Assembly: GCA_910585245.1 (NCBI GenBank)
Contig: CAJUCO010000002.1
Coordinates: forward strand, 62,001-126,000
DNA length: 64,000 nt
Direction: 5' to 3'
Source: an uncultured Oscillibacter sp.
Lineage (GTDB): Bacteria > Bacillota > Clostridia > Oscillospirales > Oscillospiraceae
The notes under the pieces are model-generated. The model was not told the origin of the DNA and did not search any database. It worked only from the letters and a program-made list of their open reading frames with translations. Below, piece by piece: positions 49,669 through 58,456 of the stretch (within the stretch, counting starts at the first letter, position 1; the number at the start of each line of letters is the position of its first letter). The position numbers and the translations under genes were made by a program.

Positions 49669-49899
49669 GCAAAGGGCCTCCGCTTGAAGCGGGGGCCCTT
49701 TGCTCAGACTGTCGAAAATCCTTTTTCGACAGCCTGAGCAAGGTTTTCAGACTTTTTGAAAGGTCTGAAAACCTTCTGATTGAAAACGAGAGAAACCCCT
49801 GATGGGTTTCTCTCGTAGCTCTTTTCCTTTCCGCCCTCTTTTAGGCGGTACTTTTTTGACAAGTTACGCAAAGGGCCTCCGCTTCCAGCGGGGCTTTTT
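49669..49899 (-). repeat. Terminator-flanked multi-hairpin repeat, copy 2
   Basis: A 26-bp direct repeat with two mismatches (49669-49694 and 49868-49893), each the core of a terminator-like hairpin (GGGCCTCCGCTT...AGCGGGG), encloses four hairpins: 49702-49739, 49740-49775, 49787-49815 and 49831-49848. Read on the minus strand the order and the constant blocks TACGAGAG, TTTTCAATCA and TTGCTCAGGCTG equal those of copy 1 at 5051-5254, while stem sequences differ in a way that keeps pairing. It lies between the convergent hppA and RluD-type genes. No ORF is present. Confidence 0.8.
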
Positions 49900-49954
49900 G
49901 CGCTTCTCCGGTCCGCAAGATCGGTGGCCGGTTTCACGGAAGAGGCACTGCTTT

Positions 49955-50866
49955 TCAGGCATCCGCGCCCTGAGAAAACCGCTGATGCAAAAGCCGGAGC
50001 AGATCCTCCGGCAAGGGGGCGGAGACCTCCACCGTTTTCCCGGTGACGGGATGGACCATAGAAACCGCATAAGAGTGGAGGGCGGGCCGGGAAATAAGGG
50101 CCGGGTCCTCTGTGCCATAGAGCCAGTCCCCCGCCAGGGGGCAGCCCAAGTGGGCCATGTGAACCCGGAGCTGGTGGGTCCGGCCGGTTTCCGGCCAAAG
50201 AGCCAGAAAACTGAGCCCCTCTCCCCTGGCCAGGACCTTGTAATGGGATACCGCCGGGGCGCCGTCTTGCCGGACACACCGGGCCACAAGGGAGTCCCCG
50301 GCCCGCCCAATGGGGGCGTCCACGGTTCCCTGAGACTGGGGAGGAGTCCCCAGGCAGACGGCCCGGTATTCCCGCCGGAAGTCATCCGTGTGCAGCCTCC
50401 GCCGGAGCAGATCGTGCACATAGCCGCTTTTGGCGACGGCCATCAGCCCGGTGGTGCCTTTGTCCAGGCGGTTGACCGGGTGAAAAATGAAGTCCGCCCC
50501 CCGGCTCCAAGCCAGGGCCCCCGCCACCGTGGGGGTATGCGGCAGGAAGTTGGAGGCGTGGGCCGTCATTCCGGAGGGCTTGTTTACAATCAGCAAATGC
50601 GCATCCTCCCACACCACCGGCAAGGGCCAGTCTCCCGGCGTGATGGTGGTTTTGGGCGGACGGCGGTCCTCCGTTTCCACTGTCAGCGTGTCCCCGGCCC
50701 GGAGAACGTGAGGCGTGTGAACCGGAGTGCCGTTGACAAAGAGGCACTCCCCTCCGTGGGCGAGCCGGGAGACGGCGTGGGAGGAAAAGTGGAGCTTCGA
50801 TCGGAGGATATGCCGCACGGTGCTTCCATCCTCCTCCGGCGCGATGACTTTCGTAATAAGCGCCAT
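49955..50866 (-). CDS. RluA/RluD-family pseudouridine synthase
   Basis: A 303-aa enzyme that isomerises uridine in rRNA or tRNA. An S4-like N-terminal region (ILRSKLHFSSHAVSRLAHGG, residues about 19-60) precedes the catalytic domain: LLIVNKPSGMTAH near 91, then HPVNRLDKGTTGLMAVAKS with the catalytic Asp in RLDKGTTG, and PETGRTHQLRVHMAHLGCPL, GDWLYG near the end. The usual HRLD is NRLD here. It is a single gene between copy 2 of the repeat and the two-component pair. Its exact target uridine cannot be inferred. Confidence 0.93.
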   Translation of the reverse strand: MALITKVIAPEEDGSTVRHILRSKLHFSSHAVSRLAHGGECLFVNGTPVHTPHVLRAGDTLTVETEDRRPPKTTITPGDWPLPVVWEDAHLLIVNKPSGMTAHASNFLPHTPTVAGALAWSRGADFIFHPVNRLDKGTTGLMAVAKSGYVHDLLRRRLHTDDFRREYRAVCLGTPPQSQGTVDAPIGRAGDSLVARCVRQDGAPAVSHYKVLARGEGLSFLALWPETGRTHQLRVHMAHLGCPLAGDWLYGTEDPALISRPALHSYAVSMVHPVTGKTVEVSAPLPEDLLRLLHQRFSQGADA

Positions 50867-50938
50867 GTCCCAATCCCCCCAAGGTGTGTTTTTGCCGGCA
50901 ATCCGGCTGATAGCCGGAGGCGCGGGAAGGTTCTTTCG

Positions 50939-51925
50939 TCACATTTCTTTTAAAAAGCGGGTCTGGCGGCTCAGGTCCAGCCTCACCGGAGTCCCCTGAC
51001 CGGGACGGGAGGCAATGGAAATCCCATGATTCAGCCGGTCCAACACCTGACGGCAGAGGTACAGGCCGATGCCAGTGGATTTCTTGTCCTCCCGGCCGTT
51101 AAAGCCGGTGAAGCCCTTTTCAAAGACCCTTGGCAAATCCTCCGGCTGGATGCCTATGCCGCTGTCAGCGATGACCAACGTCTCCCCGTCGCCGTAAATC
51201 CGGACCCGGCCCCCTTCGGGGGTGTACTTCACGGCGTTGGAGAGCAGCTGTTCTATGACGAAGGCCAGCCATTTTTCGTCCGTCAGCACGGTCTGCCCCG
51301 TCTCCTGGAAGTCCAGGGAGATCTTTTTCAAAATGAACAGACGGGCGTACTTTCGCACGGACTGGCGGATCAGAGCATCCAGGTGGCAGGTGTGGAAGAC
51401 GTAGTCCGTTGTGTCGCTGCCCAGACGGAGATAACCCAGAACCATCTCCACATACTGCTCGATTTTCAAAAGCTCTCCCTCCAGCTCCGGCCGGGGTTCC
51501 TCCTGGAGGAGAAGGCCCAGGGCGGCGATGGGGGTTTTGATTTGATGGGCCCAGAGGGTGTAGTAGTCCGTCATATCCTGGAGCCGTTTCCGGTCCTCCA
51601 GCGCCAGGGCCGCCCGCTCCGAGGCCAAAGCCTGTAACAAGGCCTGATAGTCCTTCTCCAAAAGACCCCTGGGAGGCGGCAAGGGAAGCGCCTTCTCCCG
51701 AATCTGGACCAGCAAACCCTCCAGTTCCCGGTGGCGCCGGAGAAACCGGAGGTAGCCCAAGACAAACAGAGCCAGCCCCAGGGCAAAACACAGCACGAAG
51801 GCATAGCCCACCGACTCCAGAGGCAGCCCGTAGAGGGAGAAGACAGAGGAGCAAATGCCAAGACAGCCCGCCAACAGCACCACCAGCTTCCAGTGCCGCC
51901 CGAAATACGCGCCCAGGACTCTCAT
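50939..51925 (-). CDS. Intramembrane-sensing (BceS-like) histidine kinase
   Basis: A 328-aa kinase. Two closely spaced membrane helices (about 12-32 and 38-59) with almost no external loop mark the intramembrane-sensing group. The dimerisation box is YTLWAHQIKTPIAAL with phospho-acceptor His near 126. The ATPase shows N (FVIEQLLSNAVKYTPEG), G1 (VIADSGIGIQPEDLPRVFEKGF) and G2 (STGIGLYLCRQVL). It overlaps the response-regulator gene by 4 bp. BceS kinases need a BceAB transporter, but none is adjacent here. Confidence 0.93.
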   Translation of the reverse strand: MRVLGAYFGRHWKLVVLLAGCLGICSSVFSLYGLPLESVGYAFVLCFALGLALFVLGYLRFLRRHRELEGLLVQIREKALPLPPPRGLLEKDYQALLQALASERAALALEDRKRLQDMTDYYTLWAHQIKTPIAALGLLLQEEPRPELEGELLKIEQYVEMVLGYLRLGSDTTDYVFHTCHLDALIRQSVRKYARLFILKKISLDFQETGQTVLTDEKWLAFVIEQLLSNAVKYTPEGGRVRIYGDGETLVIADSGIGIQPEDLPRVFEKGFTGFNGREDKKSTGIGLYLCRQVLDRLNHGISIASRPGQGTPVRLDLSRQTRFLKEM

Positions 51926-52605
51926 ACCGTCTCATCCTCCACCAGGTACCCAACGCCCTTCTTCGTGCGGATAAAATCCGGCAGTCCCGCCGCCTCCAGC
52001 TTTCGCCGGAGGCGGTTCACGTTGACGGAGAGAGTGTTCTCATCCACAAAGCTGTCCGACTCCCAAAGGGCCGTCATCATGGCGTCCCGGCTGACAGTCT
52101 GCCCCTTCTTCTCCAAAAGGAGCTGTAGGAGCTTTCCCTCGTTTCGCGTCAGCTCCACCCGCTTGCCCCGGACGGTGACCGTGCCGTTGGCGGGGTTCAT
52201 CACCGCGTCGCCACACGAGAGCAGCGCCGGAGTCGCGGCGAAGTCATAGGCCCGGCGCAGCATGGCCTGAACCTTGGCGGAGAGAACCTGGAGGTCGAAG
52301 GGCTTGGCCATCAGATCATCCCCGCCCATCTGCATGGCCATAACCAGGTTCATGTTGTCCGAGGCAGAGGTTAAAAAGAGAATGGGCACTTTGGAGACCT
52401 TTCGAATCTCCTGGCACCAGTGATAGCCGTTGAAAAAGGGGAGGGAAATGTCCAGCAGCACCAGTTGGGGGTCAAATTCCAAAAACTCCTCCAGCACGGC
52501 GTCAAATCTCCGGCAGCAGGCCACTTCATAGCCCCAGCCCCCCAGGTGCCGCTCCACGGCCCCGGCAATGACGCCGTCATCTTCCACAATCAAAATCCGA
52601 TACAT
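51922..52605 (-). CDS. OmpR-family response regulator (BceR-like)
   Basis: A 227-aa regulator. The receiver domain has ILIVEDDGVIAG (acidic pair), LVLLDISLPFFNGYHWC (phospho-acceptor Asp near 52), LTSAS and the Lys in MAKPFDLQVL. The C-terminal winged helix is standard (ELTRNEGKLLQLLLEKKGQTV ... VNRLRRKLEAAGLPDFIRTK). The start at 52605 follows AGGGGGGATTTCTC. It leads the kinase gene and probably autoregulates the pair. Confidence 0.96.
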   Translation of the reverse strand: MYRILIVEDDGVIAGAVERHLGGWGYEVACCRRFDAVLEEFLEFDPQLVLLDISLPFFNGYHWCQEIRKVSKVPILFLTSASDNMNLVMAMQMGGDDLMAKPFDLQVLSAKVQAMLRRAYDFAATPALLSCGDAVMNPANGTVTVRGKRVELTRNEGKLLQLLLEKKGQTVSRDAMMTALWESDSFVDENTLSVNVNRLRRKLEAAGLPDFIRTKKGVGYLVEDETV

Positions 52606-52629
52606 GAGAAATCCCCCCTGTCATTTGTT

Positions 52630-52669
52630 CCAGCCGGGGCGGACGGGATAAACCCGCCTGCCCCGGCTG
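52630..52669 (-). terminator. Stem-loop after the SLH protein gene
   Basis: CAGCCGGGGC / GCCCCGGCTG arms with an inner GGCGG...CCGCC pairing; no long T run, so a weak or Rho-assisted terminator. Confidence 0.5.
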
Positions 52670-52675
52670 GGAAGT

Positions 52676-55600
52676 TCATTGACGGTTTAGATAGTTCACA
52701 TACCGCTCCAGCATAACGGCTGCCTGAGCCCGGGTGGCCTTGCCGGCGGGGACGAAGGAGCCGTCCCCATAGCCGCTGAGGATGCCGTTTTCCACGGCCC
52801 AGCGGACCGCCTCCTGAGCATAGCCGCTGATAGAGGCCCCGTCCGTGAAGCGAAGCCCCCGCTCTGTAGCGGCGGGACTGCCGGCGTAGCGGTGGAGCAT
52901 GGAGACAAACTGTTCCCGGCTCACCTGTCCCTCCGGGTTCCGGCCGTCGCTGACGCCCTGGGCTACCGCCCAGGCCATGCCCGCTTCCAGTCCGGCGGCC
53001 TCCGTGCCGTCCAACCGGGCCAGCACCGTGGCCAACATGGCCCGGGTCATGGTTCCGTCGGGCTGGAAGACGGTGGACGTCTTGCCGGAAAACAGCTCCC
53101 GGGCGGTGACGAAGCTGACGGCGTCCTCCGCCCAGTGGCCCAGGACGTCCCGGAAGTTCTTGCGGTTGTCCCGGAGACGCACCGTAGCCCCGTCGGGCAC
53201 GCCCAGGGTGATCTGCCCTCCGGTGAGGACGGCGGTCTTGACCAGGGTCTCCGAGCCGTCGGGGTTGACCAGATAGGCCACCGTTGTGGCGGCGTCCCCC
53301 TGGGCGGGGATTTCCACCCGGACCGGGCGGACGCTGCCGGTGTGGACGGTGATGTCGGCCCGCTCTCCAGGCAGCGCCGGGATGGGCAGGGCCACGGTGC
53401 CGCCCTCTTGAACCGCCTTGGCGGGAATCCGGACCTCGGCCTGGGCGCTGTCCCAGTCCTTTTGAATCGAGGCGGTGAAGCCGCCGGGGCCTTTCACAGT
53501 GGACTCGGAGGAGCCGTCAGGCCGCTCCACGGTTTGAAGGGTGGAGCCGTCCTTTGCCGTGCTGGTGGTGGTGACGGTGCCGTCCTTTTTGGTCTCCACC
53601 ACGGTTTTGGACCCGTCGGGCCATTTCGTGGTTTCCGTCACGGTTCCGGTGGTTTTATTCGTGCTGGTGGAGGTGGTGGACCCGTCGGGATTTTTTACCG
53701 AGGACCCGCTGCTGCTACCGGAGGAGGGCCCGAAAATCGATCCGCTGCCGGAGGAAGACCCTCCGCCGGAAGAAGACCCTCCGCTGGAGGAGCCGCCGCC
53801 GGTGGCGGGAATGGTCTCCCTCTCCATCACATAGCCGCAGGCGGTGCAGGCCTTGTGCCGGGCGCCGCTCTGGGTGGAGGTGGCGGGCCGGTCCACCACC
53901 CAGTCCCCGGCGGTATGGAGCGCGTAGCCGTCTTTTCCGGCGTCTTCCGCAACGGGGCAATCCGGGGCGGCGCACTCGTGCCAGTGGTGGGTTTCGCCGG
54001 AGGTCCAGCTGTCGCTCCAGGCGTGCGTGTGCTCCTCCGGGGCGGGGGAATCCCCGTTCTTGGTCCAGGTTACCAGCAGGCTTACCGGATTGGCGGGCAT
54101 CACAAAGCTGGTTTCCGGCCGGTTCCGGTTGGCAAGCTCCACCCCTGTGGTCTGCCACGCCGCGAAGGTATAGCCGCTCCGGCTGCCCGCGCGGATGGAG
54201 ACGGTGGTCCCGGCTTCATACTCTCCCCCGCCGCTTGCGCCTTCGCCGCCGTTGTCCAGGGTCACCGGGTATTTCGGCTTGTCGGGCGGCTGGGGCGCGG
54301 CGGTGATCTGAACGGTATAGAGGGCGGTTTTCCCCTCGTAGAAAATGGTCAAGGTCTGGCTCTCCGCCGGTGCGCTGGAGTCGAAGCCGCGGACCATGGC
54401 CGCTGTGACGTCCACGGTTTTCGTCTCGCCGTTGGAATAGCGCACCTGGAGGCTCAGGCCCGTCACGTCCAGCGGTTCTCCCACCCGGTATTCGGTTTTG
54501 CTTGCGGGAGTCGCGATGGCGATGGACTCCACCGTGGGCGCACCGTAGGCGGGAACGGTGATGGGAGCGGCGGCGCCCGGTTCGTGGGTGTCCGTCTCCT
54601 TCAGGCGGACAAAGTAGGTCCCGGCGGCAAGGCCGGTGGTTTCCCCGGCGGCGCAGGGATGGGGATTTGTAAAGTTTGCGTCCGGAGCGTATTCCATTTC
54701 GGCGGTGGTGCCGGTGATCTTGCCGTCCGTTCCGTTTTCCGAGGTGGGGGCCATTCCGGCAAGGTCAAGGGGCGCGGCGGGACCGGCGGCCTTGGCAATG
54801 CTCCAGGAGATGTCCTTGGGGGCCGTGGAGCCGTCCCTCCACTGATAGTCCGACTTCAGCGTGGCGGTGGCGGTGTAACTGCCCACGGCGGTGGCCGCGT
54901 AGTCCCCGGTGAGGGTGTAGCCCGCTCCTCCCTCTACGCCGGTCTGCTCTCTTCCGTTCCACCGCAGTCCCGATTTCGCCGTGGGAGGGTCGATGATTTG
55001 GGGACCGGGAGGCGTGTTGGGGTCCGTAATTTCCAGGGTGACGGAATCCTTGAGCGTCTGGCCCGCTCCATTGTATTTGGCGGGAATGGTAACTTGAATT
55101 TTGTACGTACCGGCGGAAGAATATTGGCTGTCGGGCTTGACGTAAAGCACATCGTCTATCACCGTCATCTCCAGCCACTCCGACCTGTCGAGATAGGTAT
55201 AGTATCCGTTGTCGTCCTCTGTGGGAACAAGGTCTTTTCCGCCATCTATATTGATGATCAGGGGAACGAAATCCAGCAGCGGGAGGTCGGTGGTCTCAAA
55301 GACCGCCTCCATCTCGATCTCCGCCTCCTGGTCCAAGGTGATGGAGACCTCATCAGGCACAATGCGGAAGCTGGTCACGCGGTTGACCTCCTCGCCGGTG
55401 GAGCTGTCGAAGACCGTCCAGGTGCCGCTTCCGTCCACAACCAGGGATTGATAGGGACTGTTGTTATAAGGAAGAAGCTGGAAATCACCGTCGCCGGAGC
55501 CGGGGGCCTGAATATAGGCGTGTCCATTCACCGGCATAGTCACGGATCCCGTCTCATCATAAGTTAAACTGCCGATGGCCACCTTGGACGTCCCTGTTAC

Positions 55601-56689
55601 CTGGCCGCCGATGTACAGGGTCTGACGCTCTCCCAGAATCAGGGTGCCCCCGCCGCTTTCAAAGTTCTCCATAGCGAGGTCGGACTCTGTGAGGTTCAGC
55701 TGCGCGCCGGAGGCGAGGAAAAGCGTTCCATCGGACCGGAACGAGCTTCCGCTTAGCGGGGCAAGTTTGCCCCGCTCCACCCTTAGGGTGGAGATGCCCG
55801 TGAAGTCGAGTTGCCCCTGGCTGCCGTCTTTGGTGTATACCACATCGGTGCTGCCGGAGCCCAGGCCGTTTACATAGGAAATGGCCGGTCCGGTAATGGT
55901 GACGGTACCGCCGACTCGATATTTATCCGGGTTGGGCGTAGTCTCTTTGGTGCTTTGCGCACCCACGGGAATCCGCTGCTGCCCGCCGCCGGCGTAAATG
56001 GTTCCAAGAGCAGTGGAGCTCTCGCAATCCTCAATGTAGATCGAAACATCCCCCGGGAAGGTATTTTCCACACCGTCATATTCCGGGGTGTTCATCTCTG
56101 GGAAAAGACCGCCCATAGCCAGACTGCCCGCGAAGATATTAGCCGTGCCCAGGCTGGCGGAATAGGGCCCCCCCTGGAGATTGGTCTTTCCCAGGATACG
56201 GAGGGTGCTGGTTGTGCCTGGCCGGGGGACCTCAAAATAAGTCTCGTGGGTTCCCTTCAGCAGGGTGCCGCAAAAGACGTTGGCGGAAAAATTGGTGGCC
56301 TTTACATTGTCCAGGGTCAGGGTGTACCCGTTTGCTATAATCGCGTTGCGGGAGTCGCTGCTTGTCAGGTCCAGGTTTACGTCTTGAAAGGTCACATTGG
56401 CGCCCAACAAAATGCCGGTTGGCAGCACCCGGATGCTGTTCCCCTGTCCGTTGATGGTGATTTCTTTATCAATGATCCAGGGTGACCTGTTTTCCCCCAC
56501 AAGGTCAACGTAGGCCCCTCCATCCAGTAGAATGGTTCCTCTGTCCGGGGCAGCGTCAATCAGGGCTATCAAGTCGGCCTCGCCGGCCCGCAAGCCGTCC
56601 TCCTCCAGCGCCAACCCCGCCGGGGGAAACGCGGCGGCAAGCATACAGAGCGCCAACAAGGCCGAAAGCAATCTGAGCGGTCGTTTCAT
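52676..56689 (-). CDS. Large SLH-domain surface protein
   Basis: A 1337-aa secreted protein attached to the wall by C-terminal SLH repeats. Signal peptide 1-27 (PLRLLSALLALCMLAAAFPP). Residues about 30-380 look like a right-handed beta-helix (ITINGQGNSIRVLPTGILLG, TLTLDNVKATNFSANVFCG). Several Ig-like modules follow, including a Big_3-type one (TEYRVGEPLDVTGLSLQVRY) and an InlB/Flg_new-type one (AGSRSGYTFAAWQTTG). A His/Cys-rich module comes next (HTHAWSDSWTSGETHHWHEC, KACTACGYVMERE), then a Ser/Gly linker, Thr-rich repeats (PDGSTTSTSTNKTTGTVTET), and three SLH domains from about 1160 (FRDVLGHWAEDAVSFVTARE). It is transcribed alone. Confidence 0.92.
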   Translation of the reverse strand: MKRPLRLLSALLALCMLAAAFPPAGLALEEDGLRAGEADLIALIDAAPDRGTILLDGGAYVDLVGENRSPWIIDKEITINGQGNSIRVLPTGILLGANVTFQDVNLDLTSSDSRNAIIANGYTLTLDNVKATNFSANVFCGTLLKGTHETYFEVPRPGTTSTLRILGKTNLQGGPYSASLGTANIFAGSLAMGGLFPEMNTPEYDGVENTFPGDVSIYIEDCESSTALGTIYAGGGQQRIPVGAQSTKETTPNPDKYRVGGTVTITGPAISYVNGLGSGSTDVVYTKDGSQGQLDFTGISTLRVERGKLAPLSGSSFRSDGTLFLASGAQLNLTESDLAMENFESGGGTLILGERQTLYIGGQVTGTSKVAIGSLTYDETGSVTMPVNGHAYIQAPGSGDGDFQLLPYNNSPYQSLVVDGSGTWTVFDSSTGEEVNRVTSFRIVPDEVSITLDQEAEIEMEAVFETTDLPLLDFVPLIINIDGGKDLVPTEDDNGYYTYLDRSEWLEMTVIDDVLYVKPDSQYSSAGTYKIQVTIPAKYNGAGQTLKDSVTLEITDPNTPPGPQIIDPPTAKSGLRWNGREQTGVEGGAGYTLTGDYAATAVGSYTATATLKSDYQWRDGSTAPKDISWSIAKAAGPAAPLDLAGMAPTSENGTDGKITGTTAEMEYAPDANFTNPHPCAAGETTGLAAGTYFVRLKETDTHEPGAAAPITVPAYGAPTVESIAIATPASKTEYRVGEPLDVTGLSLQVRYSNGETKTVDVTAAMVRGFDSSAPAESQTLTIFYEGKTALYTVQITAAPQPPDKPKYPVTLDNGGEGASGGGEYEAGTTVSIRAGSRSGYTFAAWQTTGVELANRNRPETSFVMPANPVSLLVTWTKNGDSPAPEEHTHAWSDSWTSGETHHWHECAAPDCPVAEDAGKDGYALHTAGDWVVDRPATSTQSGARHKACTACGYVMERETIPATGGGSSSGGSSSGGGSSSGSGSIFGPSSGSSSGSSVKNPDGSTTSTSTNKTTGTVTETTKWPDGSKTVVETKKDGTVTTTSTAKDGSTLQTVERPDGSSESTVKGPGGFTASIQKDWDSAQAEVRIPAKAVQEGGTVALPIPALPGERADITVHTGSVRPVRVEIPAQGDAATTVAYLVNPDGSETLVKTAVLTGGQITLGVPDGATVRLRDNRKNFRDVLGHWAEDAVSFVTARELFSGKTSTVFQPDGTMTRAMLATVLARLDGTEAAGLEAGMAWAVAQGVSDGRNPEGQVSREQFVSMLHRYAGSPAATERGLRFTDGASISGYAQEAVRWAVENGILSGYGDGSFVPAGKATRAQAAVMLERYVNYLNRQ

Positions 56690-56874
56690 ATCAGAAATTT
56701 CTCCTTCTCCAATTCATCCCCAGGGCGTTCCGCCTCCGCTTCTCGCACCGGCTCGGGGCGCGGGTTTTCCCCCGCTTTTTTGATGGTGGTCAACAGTATA
56801 TCAGACAATTACCGGCTTGACAAGATTTGCCTTGTGGAAAATATAGGGATTTCCCGGGGCAGAGACAAAAAACG

Positions 56875-56903
56875 TTGACAACTCCGTCTCGGGAGAGTAT
56901 ACT
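56875..56903 (+). promoter_or_regulatory. Promoter of the riboflavin operon
   Basis: TTGACA (56875-56880) and TATACT (56898-56903), 17 bp apart, 18 bp before the riboswitch. Confidence 0.8.
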
Positions 56904-56920
56904 TGCCTCAATTGAATCAG

Positions 56921-57026
56921 ATCTTCGGGGCGGGGTGCAATTCCCCACCGGTGGTACAGCCCATAAGCCGCAAGGCATGACTCGGTGAAATTCCGGGGCC
57001 GACAGTATAGTCTGATAGGAGAAGAT
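56921..57026 (+). promoter_or_regulatory. FMN riboswitch (RFN element)
   Basis: P1 is ATCTTC (56921-56926) with GAAGAT (57021-57026). Between them the RFN signature is clear: GGGGCGGGGTGCAATTCCCC, then ACCGGTGGTA, AGCCCATAAGCCGC, GACTCGGTGAAATTCCGGGG, CCGACAGTATAGTCTG and GATAGGAG. FMN binding should stop transcription at one or both of the terminators at 57229 and 57301 and so repress ribD-ribE-ribBA-ribH. Confidence 0.97.
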
Positions 57027-57228
57027 CGTGTGAACGCGGAAAAAAGTCTGTTTGAAAACCGTTCAAACACTGTGGAGCGCGTTGGTTTTGCCGGGGCGGC
57101 GCTGTGTTCCCCCGAAATCCAGGGGGATTTTGGGGGCGGACTGCCTGGGCTGGCGGAGCCATTGCCGGAGTCCGGCGTCTTGCCGGTTTGAAAACGGATC
57201 TCCCTGTACTCGCGCCCATGAAATCATG

Positions 57229-57262
57229 CCCCGGAATGCGTATGGCATTCTGGGGTTTTTCT
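57229..57262 (+). terminator. First riboswitch-associated terminator
   Basis: CCCCGGAATGC / GCATTCTGGGG (11 bp, one G-U) followed by TTTTTCTTG. It lies about 200 bases after the aptamer. Confidence 0.75.
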
Positions 57263-57300
57263 TGTTTGAAGGGCGGGAGGAGATTCGCGTCTTTTCACGA

Positions 57301-57333
57301 CGCCTTGAACGGTTTTGTTCAAGGCATTTTTTC
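57301..57333 (+). terminator. Second terminator directly before ribD
   Basis: GCCTTGAAC / GTTCAAGGC, a perfect 9-bp stem with GGTTTT loop, then ATTTTTTCTTT, ending just upstream of the ribD ribosome site. An alternative pairing with upstream DNA, such as GTTCAAACAC at about 57062, may matter. Confidence 0.7.
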
Positions 57334-57349
57334 TTTGGAGGCAATACCC

Positions 57350-58456
57350 ATGGAAGATCGGGACTACATGGCCCTGGCCGTCTCCCTGGCGGAGCGGGGC
57401 CGGGGATGGACCAATCCCAACCCGGTGGTGGGGGCCGTTTTGGTGAAGGAGGGGCGTATCATCGGACAGGGCTGGCACCGCCGTCTCGGCGGACTCCACG
57501 CGGAGCGGGAGGCCCTGGCGGATTGCCGGGAGTCCCCGGCGGGAGCGACGCTGTACGTGACTCTGGAGCCCTGCTGCCACCAGGGGCGCCAGCCCCCCTG
57601 TACCAGCGCCATTTTGGAGGCGGGCATCCGCCGTGTGGCGGTGGGCTCGCCGGACCCCAATCCCCTGGTGGCCGGAAAGGGGCTGAAACTCCTCCGGTCC
57701 CAGGGTGTGGAGGTGGAGACGGAGGTGCTGCGGGCGGAGTGCGACGCCCTGAATCCGGCCTTTTTCCACTACATCCGCACGGGACGGCCCTATGTGACGA
57801 TGAAATACGCCATGACCCTGGACGGGAAAATTGCCACCCGCACCGGGGCCTCCCAGTGGATCACCGGGGAAGCGGCCCGGCAACGGGTCCACCGGGACCG
57901 CCACGCCAACGCCGCCATCTTGGCGGGAGTGGGCACGGTGCTGGCGGACGACCCTCTGCTGACCTGCCGGATGGAGGGGGGACGAAGCCCCCTCCGGGTG
58001 ATCTGCGACACCCATCTGCGCACGCCTCCGGAAAGCCGGATTGTCCGCACCGCCGGGGAGATTCCCACAATTCTTGCCACAGGGCCCTTGACGGCGGGAC
58101 AGGCCGCGCCCTTTGCGGCCGCGGGGTGCCGGGTCTGGACGCTTCCGCTGCAAGACGGATGCGTGGACCTGGCGGCGCTGATGGACAAACTGGGCCGGGA
58201 GGAGATTGACAGCGTGCTGCTGGAAGGCGGCGGGACGCTGAACTGGGCCATGTTGAAGGCGGGCCTTGTGCGGCGGGTTCAGGCCTATGTTGCCCCCAAG
58301 CTCTTTGGAGGAGGGGCCGCCAAGTCTCCGGTGGAAGGACTGGGGGTTTCGCTTCCGGAGCAGGGAGCGGCCCTGCGTCACATAACCATTACCCCCATTG
58401 GGGAGGATTTCCTGTTGGAAGGAGAGGTAGAAGCGGATGTTCACGGGAATTGTTGA
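57350..58456 (+). CDS. ribD: Bifunctional pyrimidine deaminase/reductase RibD
   Basis: A 368-aa enzyme for the second and third steps of riboflavin synthesis (deamination, then reduction of the ribose side chain). The deaminase half (1-145) shows the zinc site HAEREALADC and TLEPCCHQGRQPPC. The reductase half (150-368) has KYAMTLDGKIATRTGASQWI and DSVLLEGGGTLNWAML. The start at 57350 is set by TTTGGAGG and homology; longer frames run upstream through the terminators. It overlaps ribE by 20 bp. Confidence 0.97.
   Translation: MEDRDYMALAVSLAERGRGWTNPNPVVGAVLVKEGRIIGQGWHRRLGGLHAEREALADCRESPAGATLYVTLEPCCHQGRQPPCTSAILEAGIRRVAVGSPDPNPLVAGKGLKLLRSQGVEVETEVLRAECDALNPAFFHYIRTGRPYVTMKYAMTLDGKIATRTGASQWITGEAARQRVHRDRHANAAILAGVGTVLADDPLLTCRMEGGRSPLRVICDTHLRTPPESRIVRTAGEIPTILATGPLTAGQAAPFAAAGCRVWTLPLQDGCVDLAALMDKLGREEIDSVLLEGGGTLNWAMLKAGLVRRVQAYVAPKLFGGGAAKSPVEGLGVSLPEQGAALRHITITPIGEDFLLEGEVEADVHGNC

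Noticed and set aside
52892..55567. 891-codon plus-strand ORF
   Set aside because: It lies wholly antisense to the SLH protein gene, is Gly/Arg/Val-rich as expected of the complementary strand of GC-rich DNA, and has no ribosome site or known motif.
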